DNA of 64,000 nt, from assembly GCA_040219575.1 (NCBI GenBank), contig JAVJSD010000022.1:1-64000 (forward strand). The letters run 5' to 3'. Under the pieces are notes generated by a model. That model did not search any database and was not told the DNA's origin. It worked only from the letters and a program-made list of their open reading frames with translations. The stretch's first letter is position 1. Every line of letters starts with the position of its first letter. Made by a program: the position numbers and the translations under genes. Below are positions 40,901 to 49,218 of the stretch, in pieces. The DNA comes from JAVJSD01 sp040219575 (lineage in GTDB: Bacteria; Planctomycetota; Planctomycetia; Pirellulales; Pirellulaceae).

Positions 40901-41735
40901 GAGTTTTGGTGCAGGCGGCGGCCAATTCGTCGAGATCTGGCTGCAGGTCCTGCAACTTGGGGTCTTGCTGGTGCGACTTCAGCTTGTTGATGATCTCTTC
41001 GCGCTGCTCGGGGGACAGTCCCGCCACGATCTTCGGCAACGCCTTCTTGAGATGGGCGATGAACTGCTTCCGCTCGGCGACGGTGTAGGCGTTCGACTCG
41101 GTAAGCGTGATCAGGCTGCCGTCGACCATCTGCCCAAATCCCCTTTTCATCGTTCGCATCCCCTCGATGCGGACCGGATAGGAGGGGTCGCGGGGGTCGA
41201 GTTTCGGCATGAATTCGCTGGCGAGATCGTCCATCATGACCGCCGCCTTCATGATCGCCCCCAGCAACTCGATCATTTCGACGCCGCCCGTCTTCTGCTG
41301 CTGAAACGCCGGTAAGTAAGCATTGACGACGCCCTGCATCCCCTGGAAATAGGCCAGACCTTCGGGCAGGCGCTGCTCGATCGGCCTGGAAGCGTCGCGG
41401 AATTGCTCGAGATTCTCGTCGGCGGTGAGCCGGGAGAACACCTCGCCGGAATGCTTGCTTTGATACCGCGGCAGTTCGCTCGGATTGCGACGAGCGATCG
41501 AGGCGATGGCCTGGGCCGCCACGCTCATGTCGGCGCCCGACCAGGGTTGGTCGATGTTGGGAACGCCCAACCGGCGGTACTCCGCGGCGGTGAGCGACGT
41601 ATCGGCCGGCGGCTTGGGAGGCGATGCCGTCGCACCGCCGCGAAAGCACCCGCCCGCGACGATAATCAGCCCAAAGACGACGAAGAACCTCGCCCAACGT
41701 ACGTCGTACCGTCGCATGAAAGCTTCCTTTTTCAT
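40881..41735 (-). CDS. Lipoprotein of unknown function
   Basis: This 284-residue protein has an N-terminal hydrophobic stretch (FFVVFGLIIVAGGC) with a lipobox Cys. The mature part is helical (LGAIMKAAVMMDDLASEFMP, FIAHLKKALPKIVAGLSPEQ). No domain is recognised. The start is the ATG at 41735 (or 41717). The last residues come from the family A palindrome. Confidence 0.8.
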   Translation of the reverse strand: MKKEAFMRRYDVRWARFFVVFGLIIVAGGCFRGGATASPPKPPADTSLTAAEYRRLGVPNIDQPWSGADMSVAAQAIASIARRNPSELPRYQSKHSGEVFSRLTADENLEQFRDASRPIEQRLPEGLAYFQGMQGVVNAYLPAFQQQKTGGVEMIELLGAIMKAAVMMDDLASEFMPKLDPRDPSYPVRIEGMRTMKRGFGQMVDGSLITLTESNAYTVAERKQFIAHLKKALPKIVAGLSPEQREEIINKLKSHQQDPKLQDLQPDLDELAAACTKTQTADER

Positions 41736-41854
41736 TAGTGACCAATTTGCGTCGCGGCGGTTTTCGATCGCCACGCCGACGAATGCGGCTCGAACCATCT
41801 TAACGCTTTGCGTCGCTCTCAAACGCCGTGTGAACAAATACCGCGCGGCGTGCT

Positions 41855-42331
41855 TCAGGGCTTCGTGGGTCCGTTGCTGGAAGGTCCAGCGATTGTTCCG
41901 TCAATGGGAGTTGGTTGTTCACTTGCTGCAGGCGCGCCATTCAGGATGGCGGCAATCCTCGCATATCCCCTTATCCGCGCGATGTCAGCCGCGGTTTGGC
42001 CGCCAAAGTCGAGTACATCCGCCGCTGCATCTTGGTCCAAGAGTAGTTGGACGCAGTCTTCGCACCCGCGATACGCCGCCCAATGCAGCGCCGTTCTGTC
42101 AAGCTCGTCTTGTTCATTCACGTCGATCTTTGGGTCCCGCAACAAGGCACGCATCGTGCGAGAATCCCCCTCGAAGGCAGCCATGGCAAGTGCACGGGCG
42201 GGTGCAATACCAGAGCGGAACCCAATGTCGTAGGGCTGTTTGACGAACAGTGGACGTATGGCAAAGACAAGCGCCGCCAGAACGATGACGACTGCCAGCG
42301 TCCTGAGCCGGTATTGAAACCTTCGTTCCAT
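41855..42331 (-). CDS. Ankyrin repeat protein with N-terminal membrane segment
   Basis: The 158-residue protein begins RFQYRLRTLAVVIVLAALVF, the same kind of anchor as in the LRR proteins at 2498 and 7023. Two to three ankyrin repeats follow (ALAMAAFEGDSRTMRALLRD, DRTALHWAAYRGCEDCVQLL and GGQTAADIARIRGYARIAAI). It probably binds a protein partner. It follows a tiny membrane-protein gene (42394-42588) on the same strand. Confidence 0.85.
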   Translation of the reverse strand: MERRFQYRLRTLAVVIVLAALVFAIRPLFVKQPYDIGFRSGIAPARALAMAAFEGDSRTMRALLRDPKIDVNEQDELDRTALHWAAYRGCEDCVQLLLDQDAAADVLDFGGQTAADIARIRGYARIAAILNGAPAASEQPTPIDGTIAGPSSNGPTKP

Positions 42332-42393
42332 CGTTGCTCCATCCGAATTCGTTCAGTCATTCACGCCTGTCTCCTTATCGCGAGTCACGCTTC

Positions 42394-42588
42394 TCAAGGA
42401 GAGCTGAGTGAACTTGGCTCAATGCGGATTTGCACGGCGCGTTCGAGATCTCGATCTACAGCAAACCCGCAAGCACTCCAGCCAGCGAAGAATACAGCCG
42501 TCAATAGCATGATTGCGAACAGAGAACGCAGGCTGAACTGCAAAAGTCGATGTGTTTCTTGCTTTCGTAACGTCTTTTGCCGCTCCAT
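42394..42588 (-). CDS. Small membrane protein with LRSL anchor
   Basis: The 64-residue product (MERQKTLRKQETHRLLQFSL at the start) has one helix (RSLFAIMLLTAVFFAGWSAC). The anchor type matches those of the LRR and ankyrin proteins, but no folded domain follows. It may be a truncated member of that anchor group. The upstream in-frame ATG at 42618 lies in a family A repeat. Confidence 0.65.
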   Translation of the reverse strand: MERQKTLRKQETHRLLQFSLRSLFAIMLLTAVFFAGWSACGFAVDRDLERAVQIRIEPSSLSSP

Positions 42589-42606
42589 CGTCTTCCTTAT
42601 TTCCCT

Positions 42607-42627
42607 ATTAGCGTTCATCAGCGGTTC
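42607..42627. repeat. Half-site of palindrome family A
   Basis: ATTAGCGTTCATCAGCGGTT and one more base match the right arms at 40870 and 63796. There is no left arm nearby. It lies between the sulfatase stop and the small membrane protein. Confidence 0.75.
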
Positions 42628-42640
42628 GCTTTCCGGCGCC

Positions 42641-44035
42641 CTACTTGACGAGTTCGTCGTGCAGGTTCCTGAGGCGGGCGACGACGTCGGGATGCTGCTC
42701 CAACACGTTGCGCTGTTCGGCCGGGTCGCTGTTTAGGTCGAACAGCATCATCGGCTGCGGCTCGTCGCCGCCGGGCGCGCCGGGGTAGGCGCTGGGTGGA
42801 TACTGCTCGTAGGGCGCCAGCAGCGTCACGCCGTCGGGGCCGCGGGGGTCGATCCAGTTCTCCACGTCGGCCAGCAGGCGCGAGGGCCCGGGGTTTTTCA
42901 GATGCAGCTTCCAACGGGCGTCGCGGATGGTCATCACGTCGGCCCCGCGCATGGCCAGCAGCGCCTCGTGCGGCGACTTCGCCTTGTTGGTGAGCACCGG
43001 CAGGATGTCGCGGCCGTCGATCGTGCGGCCGGCGGGCGGTTTTCCATCCGCCAGTTTGAGCAGCGTCGGGAAGACGTCGATGGTGCCGCACAACTCGCCG
43101 ATCGTCTGACCGGCGGGAATCTTGCCCGGCCAGCGGGCGATCATCGGGACGCGCAGGCCGCCGTCCCACGAGCGGCTCTTCATGCCCCGCAGCCCGCCGG
43201 AGCTGCCGCCGAACCAGGGGCCGTTGTCGCTGGTGAAGATGACCAGCGTTTTCTCGTCCAGCTCGAGTTCTTTCAACTTCGCCAGCACCTGTCCGACCGA
43301 CCAATCGAGTTCGGAGATTACGTCGCCGTACAGTCCCGCGCCGCTTCGCTTGTAAAACTCCTCCGAAGCGGCCAACGGTTTGTGCGGCATGGCGTGGGGC
43401 AGGTACAGAAAGAACGGCCGGTCTTGGTTCTTGTCGAGGAACTGCAGGGCCCGCTCGGTGTAGCGCCGCGTGAGCGTGGCCTGCACGACCGGGTATTCGA
43501 CGACCTTCTCGTTCTCGATCAGTTGCACCGGCCGCATGTCGTTGGAGTACAAAATGCCGAGGTACTCGTCGAAGCCGTGCTTGCGCGGCATGAATTGCGG
43601 CACGTGGCCCAGATGCCACTTGCCGATGCAGGCGGTGGCGTAGCCGGCTTCCTGGAGCGCCTCGGCCAGCGTCACCTCCTCGGCGGCGATGCCGATGTCG
43701 TTACGCGGCCTCGGTCCGTCGGGAGACGGATTGCCGGTGATGCCGTGCCGAAACGGATAGCGGCCGGTGAGAATCGTCGCCCGCGAAGGGGCGCAGTACG
43801 GCATCGGCACATAGAAGTCGGTCAGCCGCGCGCCTTGTTGGGCCATCTTGTCCAGATGCGGCGTCTTGAAGCTTTTGTGGCCGTAACAGGCAAGGTCGCC
43901 GTAGCCCAGGTCGTCGGCGAAGATGACGACGAAATTGGGTCTCTCATCGCCCCTCGCCGACGTGGCGACGACAAAGGTTGCGGCGCAGCACGAAACACAG
44001 AGCCAGAGCAGGGCGGAGCTTCGCATGGGGCGCAT
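42641..44035 (-). CDS. Secreted arylsulfatase-family enzyme
   Basis: The enzyme has 464 residues with a signal peptide (LLWLCVSCCAATFVVATSAR). FVVIFADDLGYGDLACYGHK supplies metal-binding aspartates. PMPYCAPSRATILTGRYPFR has the formylglycine motif CxPSR. CIGKWHLGH and FTSDNGPWFGG are further family motifs. It should remove sulfate from carbohydrates outside the cytoplasm. It is not closely related to the sulfatase at 22500, which has an MND-type block instead. ATGs at 44035 and 44026 are both possible. No operon partner is near. Confidence 0.92.
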   Translation of the reverse strand: MRPMRSSALLWLCVSCCAATFVVATSARGDERPNFVVIFADDLGYGDLACYGHKSFKTPHLDKMAQQGARLTDFYVPMPYCAPSRATILTGRYPFRHGITGNPSPDGPRPRNDIGIAAEEVTLAEALQEAGYATACIGKWHLGHVPQFMPRKHGFDEYLGILYSNDMRPVQLIENEKVVEYPVVQATLTRRYTERALQFLDKNQDRPFFLYLPHAMPHKPLAASEEFYKRSGAGLYGDVISELDWSVGQVLAKLKELELDEKTLVIFTSDNGPWFGGSSGGLRGMKSRSWDGGLRVPMIARWPGKIPAGQTIGELCGTIDVFPTLLKLADGKPPAGRTIDGRDILPVLTNKAKSPHEALLAMRGADVMTIRDARWKLHLKNPGPSRLLADVENWIDPRGPDGVTLLAPYEQYPPSAYPGAPGGDEPQPMMLFDLNSDPAEQRNVLEQHPDVVARLRNLHDELVK

Positions 44036-44142
44036 CTCGGTGAGAACAGAAGGAGGAGAGCCTGCCGAAACGTCGCTCTCAGCCTAACGGAACCCCTCGC
44101 CGATCTCCACCACATTCGCCATCGGGTAGTTCCAATAGCGCC

Positions 44143-44169
44143 GATACAAGCACGACGCGCGAGCGAGTG
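44143..44169. repeat. Repeat family D, single arm
   Basis: The 27 bases match the left arm at 39588-39614 with one change (A to C at position 14). It lies upstream of the sulfatase gene, between it and the ArsR gene's end. Confidence 0.8.
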
Positions 44170-44265
44170 AATTGCGGTTCAAACCCAGTGATCACGCTTG
44201 TTTGCATTGCGGGCTTGGTTTCTCACCGGAGCATATCGCCGTCCTGAGAATCCGCCGCGTCGATT

Positions 44266-44634
44266 TCAGCAGAACACGCACTGCAGGAAGCGCTCGCACA
44301 GCGGTTGGTCCGCGTTGTAGGGGGCGAGCGATTTCATCAGGCGTTCGAAATAGCCGGGGCGAATGTGGTAGAAGTTGTGCTTGCCTTGGGGGCGAACCGT
44401 CAGCACGCCGCCTTCACGCAACAGGCCCAGATGGTGGCTGACCAATGGTTGGGCCAGATGCAGCAACTCGCAGAGTTGCGAGACGTTCAGTTCTTCGTTG
44501 CGGCGGATGTGGAGCACCATCCGCAACCGCGTTTCGTCGCCGAGCAGCTTGAAGGCGGCGGCCAGATCGACGACGCACTCGTCAGACATATTGCTGGGCA
44601 GGACGGCCAACGCGGCGTTTTGTTTAGCGATCAT
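44266..44634 (-). CDS. ArsR family transcriptional regulator
   Basis: The protein has 122 residues. The winged-helix domain is clear: LAAAFKLLGDETRLRMVLHI, LNVSQLCELLHLAQPLVSHH with the recognition helix, and GVLTVRPQGKHNFYHIRPG as the wing. The usual ELCVCD metal site is ELNVSQ, so it lacks that pair, but the C-terminus ends with three Cys (PLCERFLQCVFC), a possible metal or redox site. It is divergent from the Rrf2 gene 150 bases away. Targets are unknown. Confidence 0.9.
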   Translation of the reverse strand: MIAKQNAALAVLPSNMSDECVVDLAAAFKLLGDETRLRMVLHIRRNEELNVSQLCELLHLAQPLVSHHLGLLREGGVLTVRPQGKHNFYHIRPGYFERLMKSLAPYNADQPLCERFLQCVFC

Positions 44635-44784
44635 GGCGGGATCTCGCAGCGACTCCAGGCGGGCGGGGAGGACGGTTTGACTCTCCGCAGGATACCCACT
44701 ACATTATGGATGTCAAGGTCCGATTATCCGCAGTCGCGACGCCGCCTCCCCTCGCGCTGCCGCCGCGCGCCGAAACAGCCCGCC

Positions 44785-45225
44785 ATGATCTCCCAAACCG
44801 CCGAATACGCGCTGCGCGCCATCGTCTACCTGGCCGACCAGGAGGGGGCGCCCCGCACCACGGCCCAAATCGCCGAGGCCACCATGGTTCCGCAGGGCTA
44901 TCTGGCCAAGGTGATGCAGAACCTGAGCCGAGCCCGGCTGGTGAGTTCGCAGCGCGGTCTCAACGGCGGCTTCACTCTCGCTTCGCCGCCGGGAGAACTC
45001 TCCGTACTGCAGGTGATCAACGTCGTCGATCCCATCCGGCGCTTTCCCGAGTGCCCATTGGGAATTCCCAGCCACGGCCGCCGCCTGTGCCCGTTGCACT
45101 TTCAACTCGACCAGGCGGCCCAGATGGTCGAGGAGTCGTTCGGCGGCACGACAATCGCCGACCTGCTCGCCGTACCGCGGCAACGCAAGCCCCTCTGCCG
45201 CTTCCCCCTCGCGCCGGCGGAATGA
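44785..45225 (+). CDS. Rrf2 family transcriptional regulator
   Basis: This 146-residue protein starts MISQTAEYALRAIVYLADQE, the hallmark of Rrf2. LSRARLVSSQRGLNGGFTLA is the winged-helix part. The sensory loop has CPLGIPSHGRRLCPLH with two Cys instead of the three of IscR; an Fe-S or NO-sensing role is possible. I chose the ATG at 44785 because homology starts there; the frame runs upstream. It is divergent from ArsR. Confidence 0.9.
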   Translation: MISQTAEYALRAIVYLADQEGAPRTTAQIAEATMVPQGYLAKVMQNLSRARLVSSQRGLNGGFTLASPPGELSVLQVINVVDPIRRFPECPLGIPSHGRRLCPLHFQLDQAAQMVEESFGGTTIADLLAVPRQRKPLCRFPLAPAE

Positions 45226-45251
45226 ATCCGCAGGGCGGTCTGAAAGGCCGC

Positions 45252-46574
45252 CTACGTTCCCGCCACCACGGTGAAGTAGCTCTTCACGACGCGGTCGAAG
45301 AACTCCGGCAGCATCTGCATCTCCAGGTCGTTGTAGATGCAGTAATTGCGAATCTGCCCCAGCAAGTCGCGCGGCTGGCAACGCCGCAAGGGGCGGTTGT
45401 GGCGGCGGTAGTGCTGTTGAATCAGGTAGTCGACCGCCGGCTGGCTGTACTCGCAGCCGAACGTGCGCGAGAAAATCTGAAACAACTTGTGGAATTCGGC
45501 CTCGCTGGGATCGCCGACTTCAATCTTGTAGGGAATGCGGCGGAGAAAGGCGTCGTCGGTCAGGTCGGCCGGTTCGAGGTTGGTTGAGAAAATGATCAAC
45601 TGCTCGAACGGCACCTGGATCTTCTTCCCCGTGGCGATCGTCAGGTAGTCGACGCGGTTCTCCAGCGGCACGATCCAGCGATTCAACAACTCCTGCGGCT
45701 CCATCCGCTGGCGGCCGAAGTCGTCGATCAGCAGGCAGCCGCAGTTGCTCTTGAGTTGCAGCGGCGCCTCGCTGACGTTGCTCCGCGGGTCGTGCCGCAT
45801 CTCGAGGTTGTCCATCGTCAGTTCGCCGCCCACCACCACCGTGGGCCGCTTGATTTTCACCCAGCGATGGTCGTTCTCGTTGGCCTTGAGGATGCTGCTC
45901 TCCGACTGCTCGACCGGCTGGTGGAACGAGGCGTCGAACAGTTTGATGAATTGCCCGTCCTCGATGATCGTGCGGGGAATCCAGATGTCCTGCCCGAAAC
46001 ACATGGTGATTCGCGTGGCGAGCGTGGTCTTGCCGTTGCCCGGCGCCCCATACAGGAACATGCCGGCGCCGGAGTTGACGGCCGGGCCGAGGTTGTCGAA
46101 CAGGTCGCGCTCGACCGACAGCCCCTCGAAGGCGGCCTCCAGATCCTCGCGGCGCGGCGACTCGGCGCGAATCGACTGGGCCTCGATCGAGACGATGTAG
46201 TCGTCCAGCGGCACCGGCGCGGGACCGACGTAGCCGCTGGTCTGCATGGCGCTCTTGGCCCGCTCCTGCCCCTGGTCGGTGAGCATGTAGATGTAGTCGT
46301 TCAGCGCGGCGCTGCCGGTGTGCATGATGTGCTGCCGCTGCCGTAGCGTCTTGAGCACATTCTCCAACAGCCCGAAAGGAATGCAGATTCGCTCGGAGAT
46401 GGTGCGGCCGGTCGAGGAGCCGATCATCAGCAGTAGTTTGAGCACCAGCGCCTCGACGATGGCCGGGCTGAGTCCCGTCTCCTCCATCGTCCGCGGCTCG
46501 GCCGGACGAAACGACTCGTCGGAAAGAATACTCGCCAGCAACCCGCCGGCCCCGGAAGTTTCAGTAATCGACAT
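45252..46574 (-). CDS. AAA-type ATPase of planctomycete type
   Basis: The protein has 440 residues. The first 140 residues are winged-helix-like (RICIPFGLLENVLKTLRQRQ). A P-loop ATPase follows: FLYGAPGNGKTTLATRI for Walker A, CGCLLIDDFGRQRM for Walker B, and IIFSTNLEPADLTDDAFLRR for the sensor. The C-terminal part (PRDLLGQIRNYCIYN) is helical. I know close relatives only from planctomycetes. A role in a secretion or DNA-linked process is conceivable; there is no direct clue. Confidence 0.85.
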   Translation of the reverse strand: MSITETSGAGGLLASILSDESFRPAEPRTMEETGLSPAIVEALVLKLLLMIGSSTGRTISERICIPFGLLENVLKTLRQRQHIMHTGSAALNDYIYMLTDQGQERAKSAMQTSGYVGPAPVPLDDYIVSIEAQSIRAESPRREDLEAAFEGLSVERDLFDNLGPAVNSGAGMFLYGAPGNGKTTLATRITMCFGQDIWIPRTIIEDGQFIKLFDASFHQPVEQSESSILKANENDHRWVKIKRPTVVVGGELTMDNLEMRHDPRSNVSEAPLQLKSNCGCLLIDDFGRQRMEPQELLNRWIVPLENRVDYLTIATGKKIQVPFEQLIIFSTNLEPADLTDDAFLRRIPYKIEVGDPSEAEFHKLFQIFSRTFGCEYSQPAVDYLIQQHYRRHNRPLRRCQPRDLLGQIRNYCIYNDLEMQMLPEFFDRVVKSYFTVVAGT

Positions 46575-46755
46575 CGGGCATGCTCCCCGTTTGGTTCGTG
46601 CGCGCAGACCGTCCGGAGCAAGTTTAGGTCACGTCCGGCCGCGGAGATGCGCGCGCGAGGCCAACCGGCGGCGGAGCCGTCGGCGCGTCGGTGGTGCACA
46701 CGAAGAACGCACTGCAATCGCGACAACCGTCACGATCGGCCGCCTGTGAAGTCCT

Positions 46756-47418
46756 CTACGCCTCGGGAGTGAAGCCGAGGACGATGTCGAAGTTGGCGGC
46801 GAGTTCGCCGATGCGGGACTGCTTGATCGGGGCGAAGTCGACCAGCAACGAAGCCTTCGCCTTGGGATCGGCGATGCGGTTGAGGATGCCGTCGCGCGGA
46901 TTGCCGGGATGGCCCTTGATGTAGCACTGCGAGGTGAACGGCCGCCCACCGCGCGTCTTCACCTTGAAGTGGATATGCGGCGTGCGCCCCGGGTAGGGCA
47001 CCGGCTTGACCGTGCGGAAGTAGTACTCGCCGGTTGAGCCGGTGAGGAAGCGTCCGAAGCCCTGGAACTGCTTGTCGCGCCGCTCGCCGCCCGAGCTGCC
47101 CTCGTGCAAATACACGCCGGCGTTGTCCACCTGCCAGATTTCGACCAGCGCGTTGCGCACCGGTTCGCCCCGGGCATCGAGAATGCGGCCGGTCAGATGC
47201 GTGACGTCGCCGACGGCGGGCGTGGTCGCGTCGTTGATGATCAGCAGGTCGTTGTCGGTGTCGAGCGGCAGCTTGTTGGGATAGAACGGCCCCTCGGTCT
47301 GCGCCGGCGTGTGGACAAGCTGCTCGGCGAACAGGCCCGGCGTGGTGAAGAAGGCGGCGCCGGCGGCGAGTCCGCCCAGCATGCGGCGGCGATTGAAACG
47401 GGTGAAGTCGGAGTTCAT
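46756..47418 (-). CDS. Tat-exported intradiol dioxygenase-like protein
   Basis: This 220-residue protein starts with a twin-arginine signal (FNRRRMLGGLAAGAAFFTTP). The core is the intradiol (protocatechuate 3,4-dioxygenase-like) fold: QTEGPFYPNKLPLDTD, VEIWQVDNAGVYLHEG, GEYYFRTVKPVPYPGRTPHI then HFKV. The Tyr and the two His of the iron site are in place, and a second Tyr lies in GEYYF. It is longer at neither end than usual. It might cleave aromatic diols outside the cytoplasm. It stands alone. Confidence 0.88.
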   Translation of the reverse strand: MNSDFTRFNRRRMLGGLAAGAAFFTTPGLFAEQLVHTPAQTEGPFYPNKLPLDTDNDLLIINDATTPAVGDVTHLTGRILDARGEPVRNALVEIWQVDNAGVYLHEGSSGGERRDKQFQGFGRFLTGSTGEYYFRTVKPVPYPGRTPHIHFKVKTRGGRPFTSQCYIKGHPGNPRDGILNRIADPKAKASLLVDFAPIKQSRIGELAANFDIVLGFTPEA

Positions 47419-47536
47419 AGGTTCATCCAGAGTTGGGAGATTGTCCGCGTTTGAAAAGCTGGCCTGATGCTGCCCTCTATCTTCGGCGGTTTCTCGCGAT
47501 TGGGCAACTCGCCGAACGGGGGGAGTCTAGCGAGCG

Positions 47537-47650
47537 GTAGCGGAACTCGTGAGAGTTCCGAGGATTGCCACGTTGTCAAAAGTCACACGACTTCCGCTAC
47601 AGGATTCTCGTGTTGTCAGAAGTCTCACGACGTCTCACGACTTCTGCTAC
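47537..47650. repeat. Cluster of repeat family C
   Basis: It contains GTAGCGGAACTCGTGAGAGT..., AGTCACACGACTTCCGCTAC and two nested right arms ending TCTCACGACTTCTGCTAC (47617-47650). They match the hairpin at 30190. The cluster lies between the end of the TPR gene (47702) and the dioxygenase start. Confidence 0.75.
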
Positions 47651-47701
47651 AGGCTTTCCGTATGGAAGCATCACGACATCGAATACCGGGAACACCGCCG
47701 G

Positions 47702-49042
47702 TTACTGCTGGCCGCGGATGCGGTTGAGCAGGCGCACGCGCTGCGGATGGTCCGGCTCGAGCTCCAGCACCAGCTGGTACTGCTGGATCGCCGGTTCGTG
47801 TTGACTGGCGAGCCAGTGTGCGTCGCCCAACAGCAGGTGCAGTTGTGCCGAGAGCGGGTTGGCGTCGACCGCCATGGCGAGATACTTCGTGTACTCTTCG
47901 CTCTTGCCTTCCTGCTGGTAGCGATTGGCGATCACCACCAGGGCGTCGGCCTTGGTGCCGGCGTACACGTCGGGCTCGGCCTCGATCGCCTTGTCGAGCC
48001 GGGCCAGGTAGTTGTCGTAGTCTTCCAGACCGAGCGCCGTCTGCGCCCAATAGAACCAGAACAGGCCGGCTTCCTCCTTGCCGACCTTCTCCTCCAGGCT
48101 CTTGTAGATCGCGTCGGCCTGAGCGTAGCGACGGGCCGACAGCCAGACGTTGGCCTCCAGGAAGTGGAGGTCGAAAATGTCGACGCCCAACTGCTGCGCC
48201 TTGACCGCCTGATAGAGCGCCGACCGCTTGCCGGCCACGTGGAACACATCCTGCCGACCCGGCTCGGCGTCGATCAGATAAAGGTCGTCCTTCAGTTCGC
48301 CTGGCTTGCCGCCGATCACCTCGGCGGTCGTTACGTGCCCCATGAAGTTCCGCAGGTTGAAATACACGCTGGCGAGTTTGAAGTGGTACGCCCCGCCGGT
48401 CTGGCCCAGGCCGCCGGCGGTCTCGTACGCCTCGGCGGCCTTGGCGAACCGCTTTTGCGAAAGGTAGATATTGCCCAGTTGGTAGTGATCCTGCGCGCTG
48501 CGCGGATTCAGCTTGACCGCCTCTTCGAAGTACTTGCGGGACTGATCGAACTCCTCTTTGTGATAGTACGATTCCGCCAAGAGATGATACAGCGGGTAGT
48601 CGTGCTTGTACTTCAGCAGCGGCTCGAGCACGGCGATCACGCGGTCGGGCTCCTTGGTCGGCGAGAGCAACTCGGCCAGTTCGATGCCGGCTTCGACGTG
48701 GTCGGGATTCGTTTTGAGAATCTCCTCGAAGACCTTGACGGCCTCCGCGTCTTGCTTGGCGTAGCGATGCGCCTTGGCCAGCAGCAGTTTATAGGTCGCC
48801 TTGGCTGGATTGCGGTCCGCCGCCTCGCGGAGCTTCTTCACCGCCTCGGCGTACTTGCCCTGAAAGAACAGCTTGCGGCCGTCCTGAAACAATTCCTCGG
48901 CCTGTTTGGCCTCGACGTCGGAGACCGCGACCGGCGCGGCTTCCTTCGCGGCGGCCTTCGGCTGGTCCGCGTCCTGGGCGTGAAGGTAGCTTGTGAAGGA
49001 GAGAACCAACAGCGTGAAGGAGATAATTCCGATTCGTTTCAT
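47702..49042 (-). CDS. Secreted TPR protein
   Basis: The 446-residue protein has a signal peptide (ISFTLLVLSFTSYLHA). At least eight TPR-like repeats are visible: LFFQGKYAEAVKKLREAADR, HRYAKQDAEAVKVFEEILKT, KEEFDQSRKYFEEAVKLNP, RFAKAAEAYETAGG and HEPAIQQYQLVLELEPDH. A different block near 250-320 (GHVTTAEVIGGKPGELKDD) breaks the array. It is likely periplasmic and binds partners. It lies 176 bases downstream of the giant TPR gene on the same strand. Confidence 0.88.
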   Translation of the reverse strand: MKRIGIISFTLLVLSFTSYLHAQDADQPKAAAKEAAPVAVSDVEAKQAEELFQDGRKLFFQGKYAEAVKKLREAADRNPAKATYKLLLAKAHRYAKQDAEAVKVFEEILKTNPDHVEAGIELAELLSPTKEPDRVIAVLEPLLKYKHDYPLYHLLAESYYHKEEFDQSRKYFEEAVKLNPRSAQDHYQLGNIYLSQKRFAKAAEAYETAGGLGQTGGAYHFKLASVYFNLRNFMGHVTTAEVIGGKPGELKDDLYLIDAEPGRQDVFHVAGKRSALYQAVKAQQLGVDIFDLHFLEANVWLSARRYAQADAIYKSLEEKVGKEEAGLFWFYWAQTALGLEDYDNYLARLDKAIEAEPDVYAGTKADALVVIANRYQQEGKSEEYTKYLAMAVDANPLSAQLHLLLGDAHWLASQHEPAIQQYQLVLELEPDHPQRVRLLNRIRGQQ

Positions 49043-49089
49043 GATCCCGGAATCCTATTGATGGGTAATTGAATTGCGTACGTAGTGTG

Positions 49090-49213
49090 TAGGCCGGAAC
49101 AAGCCGTGCGCAGCTCCGGCATTTCCCAAACGCCGCCTGAACGAAAAGCCGAGGATAAGACTCATCGTCCAGCGGCGAGTTTGCCGGAACTGCGCACGGC
49201 TTGTTCCGGCCTA
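49090..49213. repeat. Long inverted repeat between two TPR genes
   Basis: The left arm (49090-49121, TAGGCCGGAACAAGCCGTGC then GCAGCTCCGGCA) pairs with the right arm (49182-49213) at 31 of 32 positions, 60 bases apart. It lies between the stop of the 1761-residue TPR gene and the start of the next. It could end transcription or be a small inverted-repeat element. Confidence 0.85.
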
Positions 49214-49218
49214 CTTGG

